Part shown: in pieces, positions 24,732-35,874 of the stretch
Layout: the number at the start of each line of letters is the position of its first letter
Position numbering within the stretch: the first letter of the stretch is position 1
Assembly (NCBI GenBank): GCA_037176845.1
Contig: JAYKXP010000073.1
Coordinates: forward strand, 231,363-295,362
Reading direction: 5' to 3'
Length of the DNA stretch: 64,000 nucleotides
Source: Paramarasmius palmivorus
Lineage: Eukaryota > Basidiomycota > Agaricomycetes > Agaricales > Marasmiaceae
The notes under the pieces: model-generated
The model's database searches: none
What the model was told of the DNA's origin: nothing
Seen by the model: the letters and a program-made list of their open reading frames with translations, nothing else
Program-made: the position numbers and the translations under genes

Positions 24732-26031
24732 ATGCCTTTCGTCAACGTCGAGACACAGACCGGAAACGTCAGGTATCATTACACCATCTCCACCCCAGCT
24801 TCGAATAATGCGAGTTTCCTCCAACCAAACCTTCCGACGATACTATTCGTCCACTGCGTTTTTGCGACACAAATGGTCTTTCATTGTGAGTCCAGCCCTT
24901 TTTATCACTTGGATGGTACTAATCTGGTTGTCTTGGCTTGGATAGCGCAATTCGCAGACCCACATCTGCGCCGGTTCAACCTTGTGACCTTTGATATACG
25001 CGAACACGGAGGCACTAAGGGAGAGCGAATACCTGAAAAGTATGATCAGTCGGATACTGCAGACGATACCTTGCGCTTTATGGTGCGTGTTACATGTCCT
25101 TCTCTCGGCCCCGGCCGTGCTAACGTGTCCCTAGAATGCCATCTCGTTACCGCCCTGCCATATATGTGCGCTAGGCTCAGGAACCACGATGGCCCTCGAG
25201 CTCGCGATCCGATACCCAGAAAGAGTGCTTACTCTCACCCTTCTCTCACAATTATGTCTTGAGGCGGTATGTCGGATCTTCGTGCACGCTGCCACGGGTA
25301 ATGCTAATCATGGATACATAGCCTCCCGATGTCAGCGAGGGATTTAAGGAGGTATTTCTGCGCTGGATGAGCGCCCATCCCAACGCAGAAACCGTGAACG
25401 AGGAGTTTCTGGAGGAGGCAGAGCTTGGGCTGGCGCAGTACGCTTTCACAGATCTCACTCATGTCTCGAAGCTTGGCATTAACGTGCGTTCATGGGTTGT
25501 CTCTTTCTCGTGCCTGGTAACTGACCCCAACGTCCCTAATGTTCTAGAATCCGTTCCATCTTCAACGGTATCAACCGACGATTATGGCCGTACGAGCGGC
25601 TGGGCGCGTGCAAAACCATGATCATGGATTGCTTAAAGAGCCGAAGGAGTCATACTGTCTCCGAACTTTCTCGACTCACATGCCCGGTGTTGTTAATAGA
25701 CGGCGGTAACGGTGTTGCATATCCTCCGGACTACACAGAGCGGTTACAGAAACAGTTCGAGGAGGCTGGAGTGGAGGTGTCTTCGTACACGGTGCCGAAT
25801 GCGCCGCATTTCCTTTGCGTGGATTATGGCGATGTGTACGTTGCTTGGTTATTATCTGGAATGCTCCGCTGACACTGGTTTAGGGTCAACCCGCTCATAT
25901 ACGACCTCGTTATGTCGAAGTCCAATGGGCCGTTATACAGTGCACTGAATGGCATCTCGGACGGCTGTCAGTTCACCCTGGTACTACGAACTGCGACGAG
26001 CAGGATGGAGAGGTCCTGGTGGTGGTTATAG
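24732..26031 (+). pseudogene. Alpha/beta-hydrolase-fold protein, copy A (one frame break)
   Basis: Six exons: 24732-24885, 24946-25082, 25135-25266, 25322-25483, 25548-25835, 25884-26031. The fold is recognisable: strand/oxyanion region TILFVH, then RRFNLVTFDIREHGGT, the elbow HICALGSGTTMALELA followed by YPERVLTLTLLS, a late acid-region block (CPVLLIDGGNGVAYPPDY) and the His block NAPHFLCVDYGD. It resembles 3-oxoadipate enol-lactonase-like hydrolases. Lined up on the usual GxSxGG elbow, the nucleophile Ser position holds Gly. Exon 4 ends in phase 0, but exon 5 keeps the conserved frame only from phase 2, so one extra base appears to lie near 25470-25483 relative to copy B. It is either inactivated or affected by a sequence error. 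Confidence 0.7.
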
Positions 26032-26404
26032 CGAATCAGGAGAAGACAGTGATACATATTGGGCATAACCTTGAACCCTGAGGGCTTCACCGTGGTCTAT
26101 AGAACTTGTCCCTACCCTACATTCGGCATTAATCAGGTACTCTATCTTCAGGCAGAGGCACAGGTACCTTTCGTTAATAGAACTCATGTATTTATTCCCA
26201 ATCTGCTAACGACGGTACGAATGTTATGTTTCAGCAAACCTGCCTGGATACGTAAGGGGAACGTTCGCGGCAGGAAAATCTAGAGAATGTCAAGTGAGGT
26301 ATATATCATCGTAGTCGCCGTGTTCGCTGCCAGCAGCATCCAAGCCTTTCCATCCCGCCTCTTTCAATTGGTGTTGCCACGGCGATTGAGCAAGTTCTGC
26401 AGGT
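26032..26404. other. Spacer between the convergent hydrolases
   Basis: Shared 3' flank of the two hydrolase copies. No gene seen. Confidence 0.5.
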
Positions 26405-27620
26405 TTAAATCTTAGGGAAAAACGACGAACTGTCAGTACTCTTTGAGGTCACTAAGTCGCATAACAACGGATCTACACTGGGAGAAGTATTCCATATGAG
26501 TAACCGGATAGGCTGAAGTTGAACGAACGAACATACATATCGCCATAATCCACGCAGAGGAGATGCGGTGCTCGAGGAATCGTAACCAACGACACTACCA
26601 CCCCTGCTTCTTCAAGCTGCTTCAAAAATCGCGTGGTATAGTCCGGAGGATAGGCTACGCCATTGTCCCCCTCAACCAACAGGAACAGGGCATCTTAGAG
26701 AAGCAAGTTCGGTGACAGTATGGCCCTTGCGATTCAGCATCCAATCCATGACCATTGTCTTGCATGTTGATAAGTTGCCGAACGTCCATTTTCGTTGGCT
26801 GGAGGCATTCATTACGGCTGCAATGCTGGAGTAACATTGGTTAGAATAGAGGTAATGCATGCAAAGAAGGATACGCACGTCGCTACCAGTTCTGAAGACT
26901 GGCTCAGATCTGTGAATGCATACTGCACTAGCCCCTTCATCGCTTCCTCTAGATGTGGCTCATCTACTGTTTCCGCGTCAGGGAATGCACTCTTCCAGCA
27001 CTCGAACACTTCTCCGAACCCTTCCTTGACCTCCGGCACCTTCCAATGTCTGCATCAGGATTTGCTTTCGGGGTAACAACAGGTGACACACCTCTTCGAG
27101 ACACAAAGGAGAGAGAAGCGTCAGCGATAACACCCTTTCCGGATATGAGAGTGCCAGCTGAAGCGCTATTGTTGTGCCACATCCTAACCCACAGATATGA
27201 CATGGCGGTAACGAGATGGCTTCCTGCCAAAGCATGAATCAATTTTCATGGCAAGTCCGGAACGGCACGCACCATGAACCTGACGGTATCCTCTGCTGAG
27301 TCATATTGATCGTAGGCTGGTGGAGTGGTCTCCCCAACAGTACCTCCATGCTCTCGTATGTCAAAGGTAACAAGATTGAACCGCCGGAGACGAGGGTCTG
27401 AGAATTGTGCTGTCCATTCACGAGAGATGAGAATGAGCTCGAAAGAGAAGTTTGCAGGACACTCACAATGAAATATCACTTGTGTCGTAAAGATACTGGG
27501 AATGAATAGGATCGTCGGAAGCTCAGGGATGACAGAGCTCGAATCATTCAATGTCGGTGTGCAGATTGTGTAATTATACCTGACACTTCCTGTTTGTGTT
27601 TCGACGTTGACGAATGGCAT
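26405..27620 (-). pseudogene. Alpha/beta-hydrolase-fold protein, copy B (one frame break)
   Basis: Paralogue of copy A in the opposite orientation. It starts at 27620 with the same MPFVNVETQTG opening and has the same exon order: RRFNLVTFDIREHGGTVGE, elbow CGLGCGTTIALQLA with Gly where Ser is expected, GDNGVAYPPDYTTRFLKQLE, and APHLLCVDYGD near 26545. The last exon gives DPLLCDLVTSKS and a stop at 26405-26407. One extra base near 26681-26690 (between CPVP and LVEGDNG) shifts the frame and would cause early termination. Function as for copy A; both lack the canonical nucleophile, so a non-hydrolytic role or a different chemistry is possible. Confidence 0.7.
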
Positions 27621-28840
27621 TCGGCAGATGCAGATGCGGGAGGTAGTTAAGACGGGTGCTGTGTGAGTCAGCGCTCTGCTTTAAGAACGCCCACAAGGCG
27701 GATTCTATTGACGAATCTCACGCCCATAGTCTGAACACCGCGATATCATGATTATAACAGATGCGAATTGCACAACAGGAAGCTATACGTGGCTAACGGT
27801 AATGCCCGATCATTAATGTCGCCGGCGCTGTCGCGTCTGATGGGAAATAGAGGGTAAATGAGTAACGCAGAAGCCCTCGCGGAGGAAGCAGGCATACCAT
27901 AGAGTATATAGTGTGCGTTTGTGGGAAGCAAAAAGTGAAAAGTGCGATCACCTGTGTCGGAAAATGTCGGCGTGAGTAGGCCAGGATAAAGAAAGCGACT
28001 CGGACACGCACCATCATGGTTCCTAGCTACAGCCTGTGATGCTGTCCCATTGACCTGCTATGCGAGCTGCATCGTCTACAGTCGTCATTTTCAAGCATTC
28101 TGAGAGATATTCTCTGGTATAGGGACATGGCAGAGTAAGCCAAGGAGTAGCCCAGTCAAAGCTAGGTAGAAGCCTGGGCAACCTTGTTCTGAGAGGGGGT
28201 CGGAGCAATTGGGGTAGTTCTTGCAAGATATCGCCGCGTGTAAAGTGCGTGGTTTCCTAAATTGCCGTATAGTTCTTTCCGGGAGGGACAAGGCATGACT
28301 AAGGGCTGAGTGAAAACAGAAACATCGACACTAGAAAATTTTACGCACCCAACCTGATCCATCATCCGACCTCCGAGGCCAACTGTATCCCTTATACTCC
28401 CTACTATCCAGGATGGAAACTCGTTTGAGCTGGGTTCGAGACTTCGAGTGTCCCGACATTGATGCTACGATCCCGTGAGAGATGATGGTGGTTGGAAAAA
28501 GAAAGTACCCGCCGCGCGCGCCGGTCATTCGGTTTACCATCACCATCGTCCGAGACGCACTTCGGTTTCTCTTGTTTGTGACCCCCTTATCTCGAATCAA
28601 TTATCAGTGAACATGAAATCAAGCTCATGTGAAGGGTGGGGTTGCAAGGTATCAAAGTTCATCTCATCTCCCGCCCATTTACTATTACTATTAGATGCGG
28701 GATCTTTGCTGTGTCTGACGATAAGTACCGATCATATCTTCATGATATAAGATTTGGTGACTTGTGGTAAGGCGTCCTCAGGCTCTTTTGCTGCGATGTT
28801 CACCCACTACAGACACAGCCGCTTCTCCTCCTCTTATGCC
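27621..28840. repeat. Duplicated upstream module, copy before gene 4
   Basis: About 27795-28420 is clearly homologous to about 34672-35325 in front of gene 6. Both contain GACTCGGACAC.CACCATCATGGTTCC, TGAGAGATATT.TCTGGTATAGG, AACATCGACACTAGAAAATT and CCTCCGAGGCCAACTGTATC. Minus-strand translations of the two copies are partly alike (QVGCVKFSSVDV; AIS.KNY), but frames are broken, so this may be a dead gene carried along. The segment closest to gene 4 (28300-28560) also has relatives before genes 7 and 8 and is the likely promoter. Confidence 0.6.
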
Positions 28841-31212
28841 ATGCTTCCGCTCTATACTCTTCTTACTTATTCCTCCATTGTAGATGCTCAAGACTCCGGA
28901 TTTGCACCTAATCCCAATTGGCAGGTACGTTGTGTCGAAACGAACTGCATTGAAGACTACCTTATGAGTGATAATCTGACCCTTAGGACTCTGAGATCAC
29001 TTTGGCACCCGACGAGAGAATTGCAATTGCAAGGGCTGCAATACAAAAAACGCTTTCGATTTTTGTGGTAAACGGGGAAACCCAGATTGGCAACGGTAAG
29101 AGGTCTTCCGTACTGTTTAAACGACCTAAAGTGACAGTATCTCTGTATATCAGATTCGGCTCTCGATGGGAATTATGGTCCCGCTGGGAGATTATACTCT
29201 CAGATGGCAGAGTTGGACGTACTGACGAATCAAACATCATACAAAGACCAACTCTTAGAGTATTTCGCTCAGACGGAAGCCTTGCACCCCAATTTTTTAC
29301 ACGGAAAGTATGTGGTGGACTTCTTTACTCTCAGAGTTGCTTTATTAACCCTTTCACAGTGTTAGTTCTGCTAAAATATTTGTCTGACGACCGAATCTGA
29401 AAGCCCATACCCGTCTTGTATCCATATTAGCTCAACTGGGCTCTGTGCGTCGCCATTCCAAATCTTGTTCCATAGCCGAAAAAATTAAACGGAGATCCGA
29501 CATTAGGGAGCATGGCATTGCTGCCGCTCATGCGTATAGAGCATATTCTGATCCTGCATTTCTAGCATTCGCAGAGAAAGCGTGGGCAAGTGGTACACTG
29601 TTCACACTCACCGAAGCCAACCTTCGCGCTGAGTCAATACCGACGAAAAACATCACAATCAAGGCCCTTTGTTCGAATTGCAAGTTCTGAAAAAAAATCG
29701 TTGCGGCATGTCATTGACTATGGGCTTTTCAGTGTCTATGGCTGGTGGAACATTTTGGGTAAGTCCATCAATACGGGTTTTGACAATCGATTGACATTCC
29801 TGCGAGAATACTAACCAGACCAATCGTTACGTGAACACTCTTGCCACTGCGTAAGACTTCCTGTTTTGTGCCGTCTAGTGACACGAATTCGAACGACGTT
29901 GCAGGTCATATCTTCTGTGAGTGGCTAATCTTCTGAGAATCCGGTGCTCTGAGGTCTGACCAAGTGCACAGAGCCTCTGCTCTGTTAGCGGAGTCAACCA
30001 AGAACAATACATACCGAGACATAGCATTGACGACGGAGGCATTTTACTATAATCTGCTGCGCAACACTCGAGGTACACTCCTAGATGGTATCGACGCACA
30101 AGAGTGTATTCCCAGTAATGAATCACATCCTTCCAACGAGGGTTTGGTAATGGAAGGGTTGGCGGTCTTGGCCTCCGTAACAGGGAACAGAACTATAATT
30201 GAGCAGTGGGTAAATATTTTCGCAGTGTGGCACCTCTGACTGATTCGACTCAGCTTCTTCGATGTCCTGAACAGGACAATAAAAAATCCAGATTGGCATA
30301 GCGCTAGTGGAATTATCAACGCCGATAGTGAGGCTTCCGCCGATCTTACTTTTACCTTGACTCCAACCTTATTACTTGTAGCCGGACAAGCCAGTGCCGA
30401 ACATGTTGGCCAATATGTCATACGTGGGCTAACAGCATTTTATAGCCGAAACCCTACGGAACTGGCAGCTCGTGCCTACATTAGAGGATATCTTGGTGTC
30501 CAGGTATGTCTTTCGAGACAGCAAAACCCCGGGTCTCACTGACTACCCCTGCTTATCCTTGAAGTATAATGCGGTACTGAATAATGCACGGGAGCAGGGA
30601 GGCGACGTTTACGGTGCAGCCTGGATCGGACCGCCTGACTCCACGTTTTCACTCAACAATCAGACGAATGCACTCACCGCACTAGTCGCTGCGATTCCTC
30701 TTCGTAACGAGACAGGGGGTTCTGATCCTAATCCACCAGGCCCCTCGAGTGATAATCCTAAAGGATCTCCTAATATTGGTGCCATCGTGGGCGGCACAGT
30801 TGGTGGCCTTGCGTTCATAGCACTTCTAGTCTCTCTCACCCTCTATTTTGTTCGGCGCAAGCAGAGGAAACGATTGATGAGTTTCGGCGCCTCTACCGAG
30901 GTCGCGGAACCAACTCAGCTTGCCCGAGAAGCAGAGAATATTTCGAGAGTCAACCAAGAGACAAAGTTCCGACAAACTCATACAAGAACATCTCAGCATC
31001 CCGAGCCTCTGCCAGCTCCGGTGACGCAGGAATCCCCAAATTCGCCTCAGAGCTCGATACAGCTTTCAGCCCAAACTACACGATTTGGAAGCGTTCCTAC
31101 CGAAGTTCTGGTGAGGCTATTGAATGACCGATTGCAGCCAGGACAATGGCGAGAAGATGAGGAACTGCCCGAGTACGCTAGTGCACCTAGTCAGGGATAT
31201 GGTTCTGTGTAG
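28841..31212 (+). CDS. GH76-like single-pass membrane protein, gene 4
   Basis: Start 28841 chosen because MLPLYTLLTYSSIVDAQ is a compact signal peptide directly followed by DSGFAPNPNWQ, as in genes 5-8; upstream in-frame Mets exist at 28796 and 28754. Exon 1 ends at 28924; the remaining exons join in frame through DSALDGNYGPAGRLYSQMAE, the single T at 29360, 14 nt at 29431-29444 (LNWAL), GIAAAHAYRAYSDPAF from 29507, SMAGGTFW, 12 nt at 29905-29916, SALLAESTKNNTY, HPSNEGLVMEGLAVLASVTG, and the last exon. The helix is GAIVGGTVGGLAFIALLVSL (about 30775-30850). The tail PTEVLVRLLNDRLQPGQWRE ends ELPEYAS. The intron after the block ending ALCSN starts with GC (29680), a GC-AG intron. No frame break seen. 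Confidence 0.8.
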
Positions 31213-31630
31213 GTGGCGACCTGGTTATGGCATGTATTCTAGTGCTCAAGAATCACTGTTTGTGACCTATAACGGCCGTCGCTTGCGGGATCTCCATTGC
31301 AACTGATTCTCGGAACACGAAGTTGCGCGTCTCGATGTATCTGCGCTAGTACAATCTCTGAGATGATGCGATCTGGACGGTATACGCTGTGAATCTGGCA
31401 CCATGAGGTATGTACCATCCAAGATCATTGATCATCCCTATCGCTAACATAATCCATTTGTCCGAAACTTCTTTAGCGGTGGAGCCGCTCCAGACGAGGA
31501 GTCCCATTGCTGTCCACTGATATCTGTTTCAAATCTAGTCATGTCGTTTGATGAAATTGTTATCCACTTACATATATGTGGGGCATTCGCATCGACTCCT
31601 TTACAGTAGACCGCCCTCAAGTTCTCAATC
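31213..31630. other. Intergenic between genes 4 and 5
   Basis: About 400 bp; presumably terminator of gene 4 and promoter of gene 5. Nothing else seen. Confidence 0.5.
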
Positions 31631-34035
31631 ATGCTCCTCTTTTGGGTCCTTGCTGGATATCTTGGAGCCTCTGTGCACGCTCAACTTGGAGATTCCAAAT
31701 TTGCACCCAATCCTAATTGGACGGTATGTGATTTCCCATCAGACAACGTGGGACCCGTCTTGAGATTTACGTTGTTCAGAGCTCTGAAATAGCTGTGTCT
31801 CCCGAAGAGAGAATTGCGGTCACTAAAGCTGCAATAGACGAATCACTTTCGATGTTTGTGGTGGATGGGCGGATTCAAATTGCTAGTAAGTCCTTTAACA
31901 CTGTTGGGCATTGCGCTGATTTTCCTTCTGATTAGAGCCTGCGCCATGGCAAAACTATGCTGCTGCTGGCAGGCTGTATGCTCAAATGGCGCAGTTTGAC
32001 TCGTGGACAAATCAAACGTTGTACAAAGACCAGCTACTGAACTACTTTGCACAGACAGAAGTTCTGAATCCTGATCCCTGGACTAAACGAGTACGTTTTA
32101 CTTTACAAAACAACAAATAGCTCGCTCACCATACTCAGTGTCAGTTCTTTCAGACTATTATCTAATTTTATTCTGATTTTCCGCGCTTGCAATCCCATTT
32201 TGGCCTTTTCGTAGACCGGACTCAATGAGATTTTGTATGTTTTCTTTAGTGCTTGAAAAGCGGTATACGTACTAATTAAATCCGCGAATCATATGTAGAG
32301 GTTATGGTATTGCTGCCGCTCAAGCATATTCCATATATTCCGATCCAGCTTTTCTCGGATACGCGGAGGCATCGTGGAGAACAGGGAAGCTGTTTACACT
32401 TTCTGACGAGGGTCTCCGCACAGGAAGGATACCCATGAAGAATATCACCGTCAATGAAACCTGTTCCATGCGTCAGTATTGATGTACTTCTCAGAGCTCA
32501 GCGCCTAACTGATCTTCTGTGATAAAGTGCCTATGGTCGGTGGGACATTCTGGGTAAGCCAAGGGTGTCATTTTATCGCATTGTGAACATTTAAATTTCC
32601 GGAAGATCACGCGGCCGGAGGAAGCCTACGTTAATTCTCTGTCTACTGCGTAGGTTCAACTTTCAGGCCATGCCGATAAGTACATTGATAGCAAACATTT
32701 TTCAGGTCGTACCTTTTGTGAGTTACATGGCAGGTTCCAAATTTCCCGGGAATTAAGACGAGTGTGCGCCTCGTAGGACGTCTGCTCTCTTGCTAGAAGT
32801 AACGAACGACACAAAGTACCTTGAATCGGCCATCCAAACCGAGACATTCTACTATAATCAACTGCGTAATAACCGTGGAACTTTACTAGACGGCTTGCAC
32901 GCGGAGAGATGTTCTTACAGTGATATATCACATCCGTCAAACGAGGGGTTGATGATGGAGGGTCTTGCTATTCTCTCGTCTGTCACACAGAATGAGACCA
33001 TTACCCAACAGTACGACTTCATTGTGATCCCATGCTGTGCTGTCCACAAACTGAAGTATGCACCTTGATAGCTTCCTTGATATCTTGGAGAACACGATAT
33101 TAAACCCCGTTTGGCATAGTCATAACGGGATTATAACGGCGGACAGTGAGCATAGCAGCATCATGAATTTGAAGTTCAAGTCAACTCACCTTTAGGTCCC
33201 AGCCGAGCAACTCACTGCAGGAGCGTGTTGGTCAGTATATTATACGCGGACTGGCCGCTTTTTATCATCGAAACTCCACGCGTTCAGAGCTTCGTACCTA
33301 CATCAGAGGTTATCTCGGTGTGCAGGTATGGATTTTTTCTGATCAGGGACTGTGCAAATTCTTAACTTTTATCCTTCATGCTGCTTGAAGTACAATGCGG
33401 TAGTGGACAATGCTAGAGAGCAAGGGAGCAATATTTACGGTCCTTCTTGGACTGGTCCGCCCTCTTCCACGTTTTCCCTTGTTAACCAAACGAATGCCCT
33501 CACCGCGCTGGTTGCCTCCATTCCGCTAGTGAATGAACGTCGAGCACGGGAAGTAGTAATCCCGGCCCTGCGACGCCAGACTCGCACCACGACGTCCTCG
33601 AGACAATCATCCAATACCGGCGCAATCGCAGGTGGCATTATCGGAGGCTTTGCATCTCTAGCACTCATTATTGTCCTCTTGCTATATCTTATCCGGCGAA
33701 AGGCGCGAAACCACGAACTAAACTCAGATTTGAGCGCTCCGGATCCATTTCCTGTTGATAAAGTGCCGGAAGTAGAAGGAAATAGTAGACGGAAATTCCA
33801 GCAGGCTCATCCAGCTGCGGTGCAACCCTACGAGTCTTCTCGAATCCAGGGTCCTGAGCCTTTCATCGAAGGCTCAGTGTATTCGTCATCGGACAACAGC
33901 ACCCTAGGAAACCTGCCTATTGTTGCTCTGGTAAGGTTGGTGAATGACCGCCTTCAACCAGGGCGATGGCGAGAGGATGAATTGCCACCAGAATATGTTA
34001 GTCAACGAGGTGTGGGCGGTCATAAAGTTGAATGA
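31631..34035 (+). CDS. GH76-like single-pass membrane protein, gene 5
   Basis: Start 31631 (MLLFWVLAGYLGASVHAQ, then LGDSKFAPNPNWT). Blocks: VSPEERIAVTKAAI, PAPWQNYAAAGRLYAQMAQFDSWTNQT, GYGIAAAQAY, 12-nt exon 32706-32717, TSALLLEVTND, HPSNEGLMMEGLAILSSVTQNE. The final exon has YNAVVDNAREQGSNIYGPSW, helix GAIAGGIIGGFASLALIIVL and tail VALVRLVNDRLQPGRWRE ending ELPPEYVSQ. It is the sister of gene 8 (shared SWTNQT block, LVN in the tail). It differs at the microexon site: the corresponding exon is 20 nt (32215-32234, TGLNEIL), and the frame works only if the candidate single base at 32139 is skipped. The tail is intact. Confidence 0.75.
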
Positions 34036-34180
34036 GCCCTTGGCTTGGTGATTCTTTTTCTTTTCACAACCAAAATTTGCATGACTTTGATTACATTCTT
34101 CCACCAGTGTACATGTACGAAATTCGATCTTGCTGTTACTGTTTTCGAGGGTAAGGATCGAAGGAAAAGCTATATGAACC

Positions 34181-34590
34181 ATTGAGCTGCCGTGACAGTT
34201 GCAGGTTGCCCCTTCAGATATGCACATAGTCCGCAAAAGTGATTTTAGTCTACGGTCCAAAGATCGTAGCATGACTCGATCCTCCGAAATGGGTCCTTCT
34301 AGATAAGTCTCCCGGGTTCACCTCCTGCCCATCCATAGCGAACTTCACAGGCTGATATCCTAACACGGATGTGGGAGTTCTTCCCCATCATGTCAGGGCG
34401 CGAGCAGAGAACAGCGTGAGGATCACCTGTGGAATCGTCGGCGGGTGTCCCATCGTTTGGCCATACGGCGTGTTCATAACAGCTCTGAAGATGGTGCCAT
34501 CGAAAGGAGCATGCAGCTTGAAGTATTCGGTATCACGGGCAAGCATGTTCAAACAGAGCGACTCGGAGTAAGCTTGGGCACATCGCGAGC
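34181..34590 (-). pseudogene. Decarboxylase (PSD family) remnant behind gene 5
   Basis: Minus-strand fragment matching the C-terminal half of the decarboxylase at 50805-52292. It has the stretch encoding NMLARDTEY, LHAPFDGTI, LTLFSARAL, the GPQ/IFGP region, and a degraded end where the stop codon of the VTAA terminus has become a sense codon (34184-34196). Large internal deletions and stops make it non-functional. It lies tail-to-tail with gene 5, exactly as the fuller copy does with gene 8. Confidence 0.75.
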
Positions 34591-35874
34591 AACTAGGTGG
34601 TCGCAGACAGGTGCTGCGTGAATCAGTCTGCTTTGGGAACATCCACAAGGGTCGAGGGGGATTCTATTGACGCTAGTCATTGATGAATGATGTTGCTGGC
34701 GCTACAGTGTCGGATGAGAAACAGAGGGTAAGAAGTATGTCGACAACGCAGAAGCCTTCGCGAGGAGGGGTATACCACGGAAGGTTGGACTTCAGAGTGC
34801 GTGTTTGTGGAAAGTGAAAAGTGCGATTACCTGCGTGGAGAACGTCGGCGTGAGTAGGCCAAGACAAAGAAAGCGACTCGGACACACACCATCATGGTTC
34901 CCAACTTCTACAGCCTGGGATGCAGTCCCATTGACCCGCTATGCAAACTGTATCATCTATCGTCGTCATTTCCAAGCTCTCTGAGAGATATTGTCTGGTA
35001 TAGGAGTATGGCGGAGTAGAGGTCTGGGAAGCCTTGTTCGGATAGGCAGTAGGAACAGTTCGGGCAGTTCACGAGGTAGTTCTTGAAAGATATCGCGGTG
35101 TGTAAAGTCCCAATCGTAGTATAATTCTTTCCGGGCCCAATTCTTCGATGATTCGGCGACAGTGAATGGGGACTAGGCATGACTAGGACTAAGGTGTCTG
35201 AAAAATTGAGTGAAAGCAGAACATCGACACTAGAAAATTTTACGCACCCAACTTGCTCCACAATCTGACCTCCGAGGCCAACTGTATCCCTTGCACTTCC
35301 TACTATTCAGGTTGCAAATTCGTATGATGATGATGAGCTGCCGTAGGTGGATTCCCACGGGGGTGATTGGAAAAGTTACTCGCTGCCGCCGCGCTGACTC
35401 GGACGACCATTCGGTTTACCAATGCCATCACCTCGAACACACTTTGATTTCTCTTGCTTCGCAACCACAACAAACCCGGGCGGCGGATTGCAGTTTGGCC
35501 ATCTTGATGTCTGCTAATAATAGTATCTCGCGGTTTGAGAAACATTATTCTGATTTTGTATGCTGAAATTGTTGTGAAATTGCAGCATAGTGCCAGGATA
35601 ACGTCAAATCCAAGCGCGGATTCAACAAAGATATATCCTCTTACCCATTACTCTTACCGGGCCCTTTTTATCACTAAACCCAGTGCGTTGACAGCTCGAA
35701 GCCGTTTTCGGGTGACTGACTTTGGAAAGCAGTTCTCTCACACATTACTATGATCATCAGTGGATGGGACATCTGCTGTACCTGGTACCCGTAACCACCC
35801 TGATATAAAGTGTGCGCAGACATTCTCGCATCGTGCTATAAATGTTCCCCCACTACGGAGAGACCCCTCATGTC
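34591..35874. repeat. Duplicated upstream module, copy before gene 6
   Basis: Second copy of the 27795-28420 module (see there), here about 34672-35325. It is followed by a less conserved stretch and the gene 6 leader. A GGTGATTGGAAAAG sequence near 35365 corresponds to the GGTGGTTGGAAAAAG before gene 4. Confidence 0.6.
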
